Assembly (NCBI RefSeq): GCF_964030925.1 | Contig: NZ_OZ034992.1 | Location: forward strand, 1,488,001-1,552,000 | From: Spiroplasma_E sp902809815 | Lineage (GTDB): Bacteria > Bacillota_I > Bacilli_A > Mycoplasmatales > VBWQ01 | DNA: 64,000 nt | Direction of reading: 5' to 3' | In this document: positions 11,699 to 21,728 of the stretch, in pieces | How the letters are laid out: each line of letters starts with the position of its first letter | Position numbering within the stretch: position 1 is the first letter of the stretch | Notes under the pieces: generated by a model | The model's input: only the letters and a program-made list of their open reading frames with translations | The model's database searches: none | What the model was told of the DNA's origin: nothing | Made by a program: the position numbers and the translations under genes

Positions 11699-12999
11699 TT
11701 AATTCATAATATTATTAAATGTTATATTATTTAATTTAATATCAGAATATGAAGTTGATCCTAAAAAAGTAGCTGTCATTATATGTCATTTTCAATAAAT
11801 ATTATTATCATCATGTCAAAGTTCTAAATAAATGGTGGTCACGTACTAATATTGACTTGAAAAATTGAATTATCAATATCTTTTTGTTGATTAGTTTTTA
11901 TATTTGTTGTTGTGACTTGAGAATTTAGAGATTTATAGTCTTCTTTACCACTTCCCGTTGAAACTTTTAAATATGAATTAGCATCAAAATTAAAAGTTGG
12001 ATATTTATTAGTAAAAGTATTTCAATCACTTGCATAGTCAGTTCATTTTACTATTGTATATGTATTAGAATAATCACTATAATTTGAACTAAATCAATTA
12101 TATGAGTCATTTCATTTATAATTTAAGTTATTTTCTATATTTGATTTATCAAATTCAGTATAATAAACTTCAATTAAATTATTATCTTTATCAAAAATAT
12201 AATTAATTGAATAATTTTTATCATTTACGTTCATTGGTGCACTATATATAAAATTAAAAACATTATTATTGCTACTAATTAAATTAATAATAATATTAAT
12301 TAAATTATCATTAATTTGCCCTTTTAAACTACTTTGTGTCATAAAATATTGACCTATTTTATTAGCAATAGTATTATCAATTAAATTATTTTTTGCTGCT
12401 TTTGCAATATAATATAAACCTAATGTTTCACTTAAACTACTACTATGTTCAACTTTATCAGCAGCTACTTGTTGGGAAATATCAATATGTTTTTCAACTC
12501 CACCAAATTGAATATATTGTCAATCAGTATTATCACCACTAAAATATTTGTTAGAATATTCACTTTTACTATATGGATTATAAATATTATTAATACTATC
12601 AATTTTTTTATGACTAATCATTTCTTGTTTAGTATTATTAACATCAACTTTATCTTTTGCTGGTATTATAGCATCTTTTTTATAAACTAATTCACCTTTA
12701 TCATTAACAATAAATAATGTTCGTGCTGATGTCTTACCATCACTTAATAAATAATTAGCATGACTAGTATCATAACTATAATATTTATGTTCTATTATTG
12801 ATTGATTAGTTATTATATCACTATCATTTAAATAGCCATATTGATTATTGAATAATGAAGTTACAGAATCACTTATTGATGATTTATTTACTAATAATTT
12901 ATTAATGGTAGTATTAGTATCATCAATAGTATTAATAATACTATTACTTGCCAAAGTTAATGTTGTTAATGTACTTAAAATGATTAATAATTGTTTCAT
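11699..12999 (-). pseudogene. Secreted surface-type protein, type B paralogue with a frameshift near its C-terminus
   Basis: From ATG 12999 the frame encodes 391 residues and stops at TAG 11824. It carries the family blocks: signal MKQLLIILSTLTTLTLASN, LFNNQYGYLND, YYSYDTSHANYLLSDGKT, DKVDVNNTKQEMI, HIDISQQ, LGLYYIAKA. The true family C-terminus continues in another frame (LELWHDDNNIY... YSDIKLNNITFNN) to the stop at 11699, matching YLWHDDNYIY...YDISLNNVTL in the gene at 6946. A one-base indel around 11830-11845 therefore cost about 40 residues. The shortened protein may still be made. It follows the gene at 13017 by 17 bases. Confidence 0.75.
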
Positions 13000-13016
13000 A
13001 TTACTTTTTCCTTTTT

Positions 13017-15005
13017 TTAACTTACTAACTGGTAATTAAAATTAAAATTAAAATCAGGGAATGTTAAAGTAGCACGATCACTAATAGTTTTGCCAGCAAA
13101 CCTTTCTGATAAATCAAGAGTATAAAGTGTATTATCTTTAGTTGGTTGTGTTTCGCTGTCAGTAAATACTAGTTTTACAATATTTAACTCTCAACCCGAT
13201 TTTGTTGTTACTGCAACATCGGTTTCTAGAAAAATACTTTTTGTTTGAGTAATTAAATCTCAGAAATTATTTACCTTACCACCTTTAATATCTTTACTAA
13301 TATCAACTGACATACCACTTGGTTTTGTGTCACCATCTAATAAATAATTCATAGTGAACTGTCCAGTAAATGCATTCTCAACTGGACGATAAGAATTGTT
13401 ATTAATTGTATTTAATAAACTATCTTTATTAGTAATTCAATTACCTAATAAATTATCTTGTTCATAAAAATGTTGACCTTCTTGTAAAATATTTGCATCT
13501 TGACCATCTTTTAATCAAATACCTTTTAATGCAAAATTTTTTGGTGAAGGATAATTACCAGTAATATTATTTTTATTATGACCATGAACAATAGCTTTAG
13601 CACTTAAAGAACCAACTAATTTATAACTATTATCAGCAGCTTTTATTGTTATTTCAATATTTTTACCTAATTTATTATTAAAAATATTATTACCAACATT
13701 TAAATTTGTTGATATTGTATAATCACTATCTTTAATATTAAGATCTGAATAATTTTTTTGGAAATAAGATTGACAAATCTTCTTTACACTCTCAATAATT
13801 TGACTATTAACAAATTTAACATCTTCTTCTGATAATTTACTATCGGCATTAATAAAATTACCATTTTTATCTTTTTGATTATCTAAAGTAATTTGAAAGT
13901 TTTTATTATCTTTATCATTATTATATTGTGTTTCAATTTCATTAGTTAATTCTTTCATGCTACTTAAATCAGCAATATCATTTTTAACATTTATAGTGCA
14001 ATTATCTTTTTTTCCTGTAAAGTTTCAAGGATTATTATCTAAAGACGTAATTGAAAATTGAACAGGAACAGATGTAGTAAAATTTTTTGGTTCTGAACTA
14101 TTTTGAAATTCAATTTCGTAATAATTATGTTTAATTTCTTTTTTGGGTACATTTAATGCTTTACTTAAAGTTGTTTCAAATTGATCTTGAATTGTTGGAA
14201 TTAATCATTTATCTTTTATTGAATCAATAGTAGCATTTTCAGGATTAGTAATATTAATAATTTTATCAGGAAAGTTAACTGGTAAACTAGCAATATTAAT
14301 TGCAACTTGATTTATAATATTAATATTAATTTCGATATTAACGTTAGTATTTTCAATACCAAAAATTGATACTTGATCATTAGTTGTTAAATTTAAAACA
14401 TAACTTTTAGACTCATTAAAGTTCTTTGGCAAAATAAAAGAAGTATTAGTTATCGGCTTTTTATCCTTACCAACAGTAAACTTAACTGCTGGATTATAAT
14501 TAGCATTTAAGAAAAAATTAATTGGTAATAAAGTTGAATTATCATTATCAATATCACTTTCAATTTTAGGATCAGTTTTTTGTAAATTATTATCAATACT
14601 ACTTAAAACATTTGTAAAATCAATATTACCATTATCAGCAGCATTTTCAATAACATTAAAATTAACAATATTTGTTGATTTACCAAAATAAGCAATAGTA
14701 GAATTTAAACTAATAGGTTTAGAGTTACGATGATGCTTTTGATAATAATCATCTCATAATTTATTATTAGAATTCGGATTAAATTCAGAATTATTGAAAG
14801 CAGCAGTAGTATGTAAGAGTAATATCGTAGTAACTGTTGTAGAACCAAATGCTAATAAATACAACGAAAATAATAAGATTCTTTTCTTCTTATTTTTTTT
14901 AAGATTAATTGTATATATTGAATTAGATCCTGTTTTTATTTTTTTATGTTTATCCTGATTAACCATATCTTTACTCGTGCTATTACTATTTATTTTATAT
15001 TTCAT
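13017..15005 (-). CDS. Membrane-anchored surface-type protein, long (type A)
   Basis: 662 residues, unknown function, first gene of the four-gene operon. A 40-residue basic cytoplasmic head is followed by one membrane segment (ILLFSLYLLAFGSTTVTTILLL, about residues 44-66), so most of the protein should lie outside the cell. The ectodomain is Asn/Asp/Ser-rich and beta-like with no recognised motif. Its last 410 residues recur as the C-terminus of the chimera at 8316 (EGQHFYEQ, NFWDLIT, SIFLETDV, ATLTFPDFNF). ATG 15005 follows AGGAAAGGA. Twenty-one bases separate its stop from the next gene start. Surface adhesin or receptor-like roles are possible but unsupported. Confidence 0.75.
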
Positions 15006-15122
15006 TTTAACAATCCTTTCCTAGCATTATTTTTAAAATAATCTAAAGTGAAAAATATAGCTTAACGCTTTAACTTGCTATTTTTAACTAAAATATTAAA
15101 ATAGGAAAAAATATTAAAATAG

Positions 15123-15162
15123 TTTAAACCTTAGTTTTAATAAAATAAAACTAAGGTTTAAA
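15123..15162. terminator. Perfect 17-bp stem hairpin
   Basis: TTTAAACCTTAGTTTTA and TAAAACTAAGGTTTAAA pair perfectly around a 6-base loop. It is symmetric enough to work on either strand. It lies about 120 bases upstream of the 15005 start, so it could end read-through from the HNH gene. Confidence 0.6.
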
Positions 15163-15409
15163 GTAAACCAATTAAATTTAGTTTTTATATTTTAATATTA
15201 ATAATTTTAATAATCATATAAACTTTGCTATACACCTATTAAAATTATAAGGAAAGAAATACTCTGTCCTTAAAAATAATATTACACTTATTATAAAAAA
15301 AGACAATATTCTTTTTAAAAAAAGATTGAATATTTTTAATTAAAAAGAACACTAATAGTAAAATAATTTTCAAAATAATTTTTCTTAATTAAGATAAAAA
15401 TTAAATTAA

Positions 15410-15444
15410 AAATTCAATGATTAAATTAAATATTCATTGAATTT
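15410..15444 (-). terminator. Terminator of the HNH gene
   Basis: AAATTCAATGA (15410-15420) pairs with TCATTGAATTT (15434-15444), 12 bases downstream of the HNH stop on the minus strand, followed by AT-rich sequence. Confidence 0.55.
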
Positions 15445-15455
15445 TTAAATTATGA

Positions 15456-15740
15456 TTAATTTTTTTTAATATTACATTCAACATGCATTGGTTGTAAATT
15501 TTCTAAACTATTATTATTTGGATCACCATCAATGTGATCAATATTTCAAGCAAATGCTGAAGTTGGTTGTTCACCTTGATAAGCACCTTTTATCATTGGC
15601 AAACAACACCACGGACAAGGAGCTTGCACATTCAATGTTCAAAATTCAGATAATCCTTTAAAATATTTCTCCATTTTTTGAATAGAATAGTTTCATATTT
15701 TTTCTTTGTCTTCTTTTTCTCACTTTTTACGACGTGCCAC
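15456..15740 (-). CDS. Small HNH endonuclease
   Basis: 94 residues, read with TGA=Trp. The C-terminal half is a compact HNH domain: zinc cysteines C42-x2-C45 (PCPWCC), the core WNIDHIDGDPNNNSLENLQPMHVECN with D68-H69, N81 and C89/N90. Such small HNH proteins nick or cut DNA during phage packaging or homing. The start is GTG 15740, or ATT 15743, after AAAGGGG; no ATG fits. It lies at the left end of the prophage, on the strand opposite the early genes, and probably belongs to the phage. Confidence 0.82.
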
Positions 15741-15860
15741 AATGAATTAACCCCTTTCGTATTAAATTATACTATAAGTTACAATATTTTTTTATATTTT
15801 TTTAAACTTAATATTACAATGGGCGCATCACTTTAACCCTTAGATTCATAATTGGATAAC

Positions 15861-15890
15861 AAAGAACGATATAACTATCGTTCTTTTTTT
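15861..15890 (+). terminator. Rho-independent terminator
   Basis: AAAGAACGATA and TATCGTTCTTT form an 11-bp stem with a 4-base loop and a T-tract (TTTTTTTG). No gene is visible immediately upstream on the plus strand (15741-15860), so it may mark the junction between host and prophage transcription or end a lost gene. Confidence 0.75.
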
Positions 15891-16019
15891 GTTAAAAGAT
15901 TAAAACTTCATAAAACTGTCGTAGAAGTCTAATAGTGAGTACTTTATGTAAATACTTCTATATCAGTATAAAAGAGCATTTAATGTTAAGCAAGTTAAAA
16001 TGTTACACTGTATCGCTTA

Positions 16020-16095
16020 ATGTAATTATAGATTAATTTGAATAGCCTTATTATGGCTCAGTAAATAACCCATTAATCTATATTAATAATTACAT
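16020..16095 (+). promoter_or_regulatory. Long structured element upstream of the phage early operon
   Basis: ATGTAATTAT+AGATTAAT (16020-16037) pairs with ATTAATCT (16072-16079) and ATAATTACAT (16086-16095), leaving a 6-base bulge ATATTA. The 34-base inner loop contains a small stem AGCC/GGCT. It lies about 100 bases before the first early gene. It could be a leader RNA, an operator or a replication/attachment site. The rest of the gap 15891-16190 is AT-rich with no gene seen; a GGAG site precedes 16191. Confidence 0.45.
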
Positions 16096-16190
16096 TTGTA
16101 TTATTTAAAAAAATAGGGGGTTTATATATAAATACATACCTCATTAACAATATCATAACACAATATAAAAAATAAAGGAGAAAAATAAAT

Positions 16191-16418
16191 ATGAAATATG
16201 TTTACTTATTAAAATATGAAGTTAATTATACTGGTCAAATAAAATACAAAGTCTTTTCTACAATTGAAAATGCTAATAATTATCATCGAAATTATAAACA
16301 TCATTTAATCAAAGATGCTTTTATTGAAAAATATGAAATATTAGTAATGGAATTAGACATAAATTTAAATAATGATGATTATATTGCAAAAAAGCCACTA
16401 AATAAAAAACTTAATTAA
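16191..16418 (+). CDS. Phage early small protein
   Basis: 75 residues, not recognised. It is basic and aromatic (MKYVYLLKYEVNYTGQIKYKVF), with no membrane segment. ATG 16191 follows AAAGGAG. It is the first gene of a tightly packed plus-strand operon that runs to 21340, so an early regulatory or DNA-metabolism accessory role is likely but unproven. Confidence 0.7.
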   Translation: MKYVYLLKYEVNYTGQIKYKVFSTIENANNYHRNYKHHLIKDAFIEKYEILVMELDINLNNDDYIAKKPLNKKLN

Positions 16419-16436
16419 TGAAAGGAAAAAATATTT

Positions 16437-16559
16437 ATGGAATATAGAGAATATAGAATGGTTGGTTCTTGTGATAAATGTAGAAAACAATCTTCTTTTG
16501 GTAATAGATTATGTAATAAATGTTTTTGAATATTAATAGGTAGAAATAAATATGAGTAA
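16437..16559 (+). CDS. Phage zinc-ribbon micro-protein
   Basis: 40 residues with two CxxC knuckles (C16-D-K-C19 and C30-N-K-C33), so a small zinc ribbon. It follows GAAAGGA and overlaps the nuclease start by 8 bases (ATGAGTAA). Such proteins often bind nucleic acid. The target is unknown. Confidence 0.65.
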
Positions 16560-17202
16560 ATTAATTTTTAAAAAAGAAACACATCAATATTTTTTAGAAG
16601 ATAAAGAATTAATTTCAGTTTCTAGAATTATTGATAATTATTTAGGTTTTGGATATAGTCATATAGCACCAGAAGTATTAAAAAATGCTTCAGTTCGTGG
16701 TAAATGAGTTCATAAACTTAATGAATTATATTTACAAAATATTAATCAAGAAAATATTATTAATAATTTATTAAAAAAATTAAAACCAGTAACTAATAAT
16801 ATAAATTATTCTTATTGTAAAAAATCACTTATTTTTTTAAAAGAAAAATTTAAAGATAAAAATAATTATGAATTTATTATTGAAAAACCTATTAATGATA
16901 ATTTAATTGCAGGAACTCCAGATTTAGTTTATTTAAATAAAAAAGAAAATAAATATTATTTAGTAGATTATAAAACTTATGCTTCTATTGATGAAGATAA
17001 ATTAAAAAGAATTAAATTACAATTAACTGCTTATTATTGTATGTTACTTGCTAAGGGTATATGACCATCTAATAAAACTTATGTTTATTTAACTAATAAA
17101 AATATTCAAAAAGAAATAGAAATTGAAATAACTAATGAATTATTACTTGAATGATTTAAGGTAAAAACAAAATATTTTAAAGGAGAAAATAAAAATGATT
17201 AA
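16552..17202 (+). CDS. PD-(D/E)XK exonuclease, likely RecT partner
   Basis: 216 residues. The core matches the phage RecB/Cas4-like PD-(D/E)XK nuclease family: VRGKWVHKLNELY (RG..H motif, about residues 49-60), IEKPI near 110-114, GTPD (D124), LVDYKTY (D139 and K141), then QLTAYY (157-162). With RecT encoded downstream, it would resect phage DNA ends so that RecT can anneal the exposed strand, a Red-like pair. It is coupled to its neighbours by 8-base overlaps at both ends. Confidence 0.8.
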
Positions 17203-17485
17203 AAAAATACCTGAGAATAAAGAAAAAATGAGAATTTTAAAACAAGATTTAAAATATAAAGAAATGTGTTTACATAAATATTTTTTATTTACTTTTCAAG
17301 ATAATGAACCAGAACAAAATATATTTATTTGAAATATGATTAAAGATTTACAAAAAGATATTAAGTTTATTAAAAGTCAAATAAACCTTTATAGAGAAAG
17401 AATATTTATAGACTTTAATAATGATTGTGAAGATTTAAATTGACTTAAATTCAAAGAAATGCAAAAAGAAGAAAATAATGAATAA
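17195..17485 (+). CDS. Phage early protein, coiled-coil-like
   Basis: 96 residues, not recognised; Lys/Glu-rich and helical (MIKKIPENKEKMRILKQDLKYKE). It overlaps the nuclease stop and the next start by 8 bases each, so it is translated as part of one coupled block. Confidence 0.65.
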
Positions 17486-17579
17486 ATGTAAATATTGTAA
17501 TAAAAGAATTTTATTAAGTAAATATTGATGTCTGAAATGTTTAGAAAAAATAGTTAATGAACTAATTAAGGAGAAATAA
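17478..17579 (+). CDS. Phage zinc-ribbon micro-protein
   Basis: 33 residues, MNKCKYCNK...WCLKCLEK, with two CxxC pairs forming a zinc ribbon. It overlaps the previous stop by 8 bases (ATGAATAA). Function unknown; it resembles the micro-protein at 16437 in design only. Confidence 0.6.
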
Positions 17580-17580
17580 A

Positions 17581-17769
17581 ATGATTAATGAAAAAACAAT
17601 TAAAAAAACTATTTATTCTTGTAATTCAATTGAATTTGATAAATTACCTAAAAAATTAGACAGTAATCTAAATAATTGAATTGAGATTAATAGTCATTTA
17701 ATAGTTAATCCTAGTAAAAATATTGAAGTACATTTAGATAATAGATTTAAAACAATTAAAAAATGATAG
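17581..17769 (+). CDS. Phage early small protein
   Basis: 62 residues, not recognised (MINEKTIKKTIYSCNSIEFD...RFKTIKKW). It starts 2 bases after the previous stop with AAGGAG in that gene's end and finishes TGA(Trp)-TAG. Confidence 0.6.
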
Positions 17770-17778
17770 GAGTAACTT

Positions 17779-17907
17779 ATGGATAAGAAAAGTTCTGGTA
17801 TGGATAAATCAATTTTAATTTTATTAAAACATATAGGAAAAATTAATAAAAAATTAGATGAAATTTTAGAATTATTAAATAAAAAAGGAGAAGAAAATAA
17901 TGAGTAA
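17779..17907 (+). CDS. Phage early small helical protein
   Basis: 42 residues, MDKKSSGMDKSILILLKHIGKINKKLDEILELLNK..., one amphipathic helix. It ends 8 bases into recT, so it is coupled to it. Function unknown. Confidence 0.55.
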   Translation: MDKKSSGMDKSILILLKHIGKINKKLDEILELLNKKGEENNE

Positions 17908-17956
17908 TAATAGTAAAAATGAATTAAAAATTCCTAATTTTATTAAAAGTAATAAA

Positions 17957-19114
17957 AGACATATTCCGTAATTATTTTTTTGAAAAATCAAGTAATAATT
18001 TTAAAATTTATTTTATAATTTTGTTATTAACAATAAATTTAGAAAAGTGTTGATAAAAATGATTTTTGAAAATTTAAAAAAATTAAAAAATGAAGAATTT
18101 TACAGATATTTTGGTATAAAACGTTTTCATTTTAATGAAATGTTAGAAAAATTAATTGAAATAGAAAAATTAGAAAAAAATAAAGGTCGAAAAAATAAAC
18201 TTTCAGTAGAAGAAAGATTAATGATGACTTTATTATACTGAAAAGAATATTATACTTTTTTTCAAATGAGTATTAAATCTAAAATGAGCCCATCAAGTTG
18301 TTTTCGAAATATTACTTGAGTAGAAAATAAACTTAGTAACCACAAAGATTACCAATTTTTAAAAGAAAGATATAAATTAAAAATTGATAAAAAACAAGAA
18401 AATTCAAATGAATTTCAATTTTATTTAATTGATTCAACTGAGATTGAAATTGAAAGACCAACTAAAAAAAACTACAGTTAGAATATTTTTCTGGTAAAAG
18501 TTGAATGTATTCTATAAAATTTCAAATTGTATATGATTTTTTTAATAAAAAAATTGTTGATATTTTTGCTGATAATGGTAAAGTGCATGATTTTCAAATA
18601 TTAAAAAATTCAAATCTTGAATTTTCAGAAAAAACAATAATTATTGGTGATTTAGGATATCAAGGTATACAAAATATTTATAAAAATACAATAATACCAA
18701 TTAAAAGAACTAAAAATAAAAAATTAACTAAACAAGAAAGAAAATACAATAAGATTGTATCTAAAATTAGAATTAAAGTTGAACATGTCTTTGCTTGATT
18801 GAAAAGATTCAAAATTTTAGTAAATAAATGTAGAAAATCTAAATTTAGACTTATGTACTTAAGATTTAACTTACTTTGTGAAATTTTTAATAAAATAAAA
18901 CCATTAAAATAAAAAAAATATTAAAAATATTTTTTTAAAATTTAAATTTTTATCGAGTTAATATAAAAATATTATTAACAATTTTTTGTTTAAAATGTAA
19001 ACTCATTTTTTAAACTATTTTTTCAAAAAATATTTATTTCTATATTCAATAACACTAAATAGTTTTAAAACAATTTTATTGACAATTAATTAAATTTAAT
19101 TACGGAATATGTCC
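17957..19114 (+). mobile_element. IS5-family insertion sequence, copy B (inside recT)
   Basis: 1158 bp, apparently identical to copy A internally. Ends AGACATATTCC... and ...GGAATATGTCC. The 3-bp target repeat AAA is at 17954-17956 and 19115-19117. Confidence 0.92.
18059..18912 (+). CDS. IS5-family transposase, frameshifted (copy B)
   Basis: Two frames as in copy A: 18059-18481 and a -1 continuation to 18912, joined at an eight-A run (18464-18471). The DDE residues are intact in the joined product. Confidence 0.85.
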
Positions 19115-19901
19115 AAAGAAGAATTATTAAAATTTAGAAATTATTATGAAATGATTAGAAATTCTAGTAAAGATTTAAGAAATATGAATCAACAAAGTTT
19201 ATTTAATGCTTTATTTAATTTATATAAATTAAATCTTTCAATTAATCCTATTAAAAAAGAATTAGCATTAATACCTTATGGTGATGAATTACAAGTGCAA
19301 ATTCAAGAAGATGGTTGATTAACATTATTACAAAGAACTGGATTAGTAGTTGATTTTCAAAGAGAAAAAATAACAACTGCACATAAATTTAATCAAGAAA
19401 ATAATAAATGAGAAATAAATCCAGCATTAATTTTTGAAAGAAAAACTATTAATACAATTGGTTATTATTGTTATATTTCACTTTTAGATAAAAATGGAAA
19501 AATTAATAATTTTTATAAAGGAATGACTGTTGAAGAATGTCAAGAATGAAGAAAAAAATTTAGTAAAACTAAGCGTGAAGATAGTCCTTGAAATACTAGT
19601 TTTGACCAAATGGCATTAAAAACAGTTGTAAAAGCATTAATTCGTGAAATTAATAAAACACCAATTATAGTATTAAATAATCAAGATGATATTAATTTAG
19701 CACTTCAATTAGACCAAAGTGTAGTAATTGATGAAGAAACAATTGCTTATAAAGATAATACTGGTGATGAAGTTAAAATTATTAATTCAAATAATAATAT
19801 TGATAATACTGATATAAATTCTACTTTATCTAAATTAAAAGAATTAGAAAAAGAAGAAGAAATAATAGAAAATTTTGAAGTTTAATAAGGAGTAAAAAAT
19901 A

Positions 19902-20072
19902 ATGAATAATCATGAAAATTGTATTAATAAAGAAAAATTACTTGAATATATTAATGAAAGATTAAAAAATGCTGAAGAACAATATAATGATGAATTTTAT
20001 TTGCAAGCTAAAATATTTGAAATAGAAGATTGAATTGAAAAAATAGAAAAAGGTGAATTTGATAATGAATAA
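19902..20072 (+). CDS. Phage early acidic helical protein
   Basis: 56 residues, MNNHENCINKEKLLEYINERLKNAEEQYND..., strongly acidic and helical; not recognised. SD AAGGAG. Overlaps the next frame by 8 bases. Confidence 0.55.
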
Positions 20073-20121
20073 TTCTAAACAGAAAAATATAAATTTAGGA
20101 ATTAATTATAAAAATGCATAA
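20065..20121 (+). CDS. Possible phage leader-size peptide
   Basis: An 18-residue frame (MNNSKQKNINLGINYKNA) bridges the genes on each side by an 8-base overlap and a TAATG stop-start. It may only serve to couple translation. Confidence 0.3.
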   Translation: MNNSKQKNINLGINYKNA

Positions 20122-20240
20122 TGACTAAATGAGATTTAGCAAAATGATTAATGGAACAATGATTAGAAGCCAGAAAAAATAATGATAAAGAATATATGCG
20201 AATAATACAAGATAGTTTTAATGAATTTGATTGAGAATAA
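20121..20240 (+). CDS. Phage early small Trp-rich protein
   Basis: 39 residues with four Trp, all encoded by TGA (MTKWDLAKWLMEQWLEARKNND...). Short amphipathic helix; function unknown. It starts within the previous stop (TAATG). Confidence 0.5.
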
Positions 20241-20254
20241 AAGGATGTGAAATA

Positions 20255-20512
20255 ATGAGAAATATTAGAACTGAATGATTTTATAATGAAAAAAGTCCAA
20301 AAGAAATAAAATGTCCAACAGTTGGATTATTAAAAAATAAAGAAGATGCTTTATGTTATTTATTAGCATTAAATTTATATCCAAAATTATATCCACAAGA
20401 TATTTTTTATTCATGAATATTAGAAAATAATCAAACTGGATATTTAATTATAGTTGGTAATAATAGAGATACTATTGGAAATATGCAATTTAAATTTATA
20501 AAAGGAGAATAG
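20255..20512 (+). CDS. Phage early small protein
   Basis: 85 residues, MRNIRTEWFYNEKSPKEIKCPTVGLLKNKEDALCYLLALN..., not recognised. Preceded by AAGGATGTG. No membrane segment. Confidence 0.6.
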
Positions 20513-20515
20513 AAA

Positions 20516-21340
20516 ATGCCAAGTATAGAAAATACACAATCAAATTATACTTTAACTAAATTAATTAGAACTGGTATAAGTCCTATTTGTGCAATGATTG
20601 GTACAAGTGCTTATTATGGTCAAGTGATTTCAAATCCAGTATTAGGTTCAATTAATAGTTTATTATTTGGTAAAAAATTAGGTTTAGATATTTGAAATTT
20701 AAATCAAAGACCAAATACTAAAACTAAATTAATTAATAGTAGTAAAAAAATCTTATTAGGATTAGGAACAATTGGCTTAGCAAATTATGCTAAATTTACT
20801 AATTCTTCAATTAACCCTAATCCAACTGAAAGTCCAATAACTACTACTATTGACCCATTTCCACCAGATTTGAGACAAAACATAATTTTTATGGGACAAA
20901 ATAGTGAATTTATGGGACAAATGGATTGAGATACATATATTAGTTTAAATGCTTATGGTATTTCAAATCTTATTAATGGAATTCTAGAATTAATACCTAA
21001 TAAATTTGAAGCAATAAGAAAGATTTGTAATATGGCAACTGGTGGATGTTTAATATCAAGTGGTGTAGCAATGGGTATTAATAATGATTTTAATAATGCT
21101 TATGCAGTACCTACCATAATTGCTGGTGCTAGTGAAATAATCCATAATTTACTTCCAATAGAAACAAATCATAGTAGAGAAATGCAAGAAACTTCATTTA
21201 CAAATGAAACTGCAAGATTAATTAATGATAATAGATTTACTATTAATAGTGAAACAAGTAGTCAATATGGAACTAATATGAGTGATGTAATTTTAGATAA
21301 TGCTTCATTAAATTGAGATTATAATCACATGAGTTTATAA
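20516..21340 (+). CDS. Phage protein with weak membrane segments, last early gene
   Basis: 274 residues, unknown. It has Gly/Ala/Ser-rich hydrophobic stretches (ISPICAMIGTSAYYGQVI; KKILLGLGTIGLANYAKF; MATGGCLISSGVAMGI) separated by Asn-rich polar regions, so it may associate with the membrane or be a virion component. The repeated GQNSEFMGQMDW segment lies mid-protein. It starts 3 bases after the previous stop and ends at the convergent terminator. Confidence 0.6.
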
Positions 21341-21346
21341 ATAAGT

Positions 21347-21371
21347 AAAAATGCCTATTAAAGGTATTTTT
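21347..21371. terminator. Terminator between the converging phage operons
   Basis: AAAAATGCCT pairs with AGGTATTTTT (one G-T pair) around ATTAA, followed by Ts on the plus strand and by AAAAA/TTTTT symmetry on the minus strand. It lies 7 bases past the early operon stop and 7 bases before the late operon stop, so it likely serves both. Confidence 0.8.
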
Positions 21372-21377
21372 TTATTA

Positions 21378-21584
21378 TTAATAAATACTTTTTACTTCTG
21401 GTTGTTTATTAATAGAATTTAATTTAGTTTGTAATTTATTAATTTTATTTTGTTTTTTAAGTGCTTTTTTATTAGGGTCTGTTAAAGATTTACCAAAAGC
21501 AATAAATGCTTTTCCTAATTTAATTAAAACATAACCCCCATTAATACATAAATTAGCAACTATAATAATTGTTGTAGTATCCAT
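21378..21584 (-). CDS. Small phage membrane protein
   Basis: 68 residues. One hydrophobic segment (TTTIIIVANLCINGGYVLIKLG) followed by a very basic tail (KKALKKQNKINKLQTKL). A holin-like or virion-membrane role is possible because the host has no wall and lysis would need only membrane damage. Last gene of the late operon; SD AAAGGTGG. Confidence 0.6.
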   Translation of the reverse strand: MDTTTIIIVANLCINGGYVLIKLGKAFIAFGKSLTDPNKKALKKQNKINKLQTKLNSINKQPEVKSIY

Positions 21585-21601
21585 ATTAAATCACCACCTT
21601 T

Positions 21602-21724
21602 CTAAAATATTTGATTAATTTTTAATACAATTTTTACAATAATAAATATAATTAAACCAGCAGTTGCAGAAGATAATAAAACTCCAATTAAACCTAAAAT
21701 AATTTTTATAATTTTAAAAAACAT
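21602..21724 (-). CDS. Tiny phage membrane protein
   Basis: 40 residues, almost wholly hydrophobic between Lys-rich ends (MFFKIIKIILGLIGVLLSSATAGLIIFIIV...). A candidate holin or exit protein beside the 68-residue membrane protein. The start is 4 bases after the stop of the fibre gene region. Confidence 0.6.
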   Translation of the reverse strand: MFFKIIKIILGLIGVLLSSATAGLIIFIIVKIVLKINQIF

Positions 21725-21728
21725 AATA

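Larger units (their letters stand above)
15006..15455. other. Gap with promoter region of the surface-protein operon and two hairpins
   Basis: No gene is seen here. The part next to 15006 must hold the promoter and leader for the minus-strand operon. A 17-bp stem hairpin (TTTAAACCTTAGTTTTA at 15123-15139 with its complement at 15146-15162) may be a terminator or leader structure. A second hairpin at 15410-15444 belongs to the HNH gene. Confidence 0.5.
17900..19885 (+). pseudogene. recT: RecT-family single-strand annealing protein, split by an IS
   Basis: The frame begins MSNNSKNELKIPNFIKSNK at 17900, is cut at 17956 by the IS5-like copy B, and resumes at 19118 (EELLKFRNYYEMIRNSSKDL...). Removing the IS and one AAA restores 274 residues. 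RecT hallmarks are present: NMNQQSLFNALFNLYKLNLSI, KELALIPYGDELQVQIQEDGWLTLLQR, TVEECQEWRKKFS, SPWNTSFDQMALKTVVKALIR. It would coat single strands made by the upstream nuclease and anneal homologous ends. The insertion leaves only the 19-residue N-terminus attached to the start, so the phage recombinase is probably lost. Confidence 0.88.

Noticed and set aside
12445..13039. Two plus-strand hydrophobic frames over the type B surface gene
   Set aside because: Complement of Asn-rich coding sequence gives Ile/Val-rich frames by composition; no signals.
15861..15890. Terminator as a possible phage attachment site
   Set aside because: The perfect stem with a T-tract fits a terminator, and no second copy was found at the right end.
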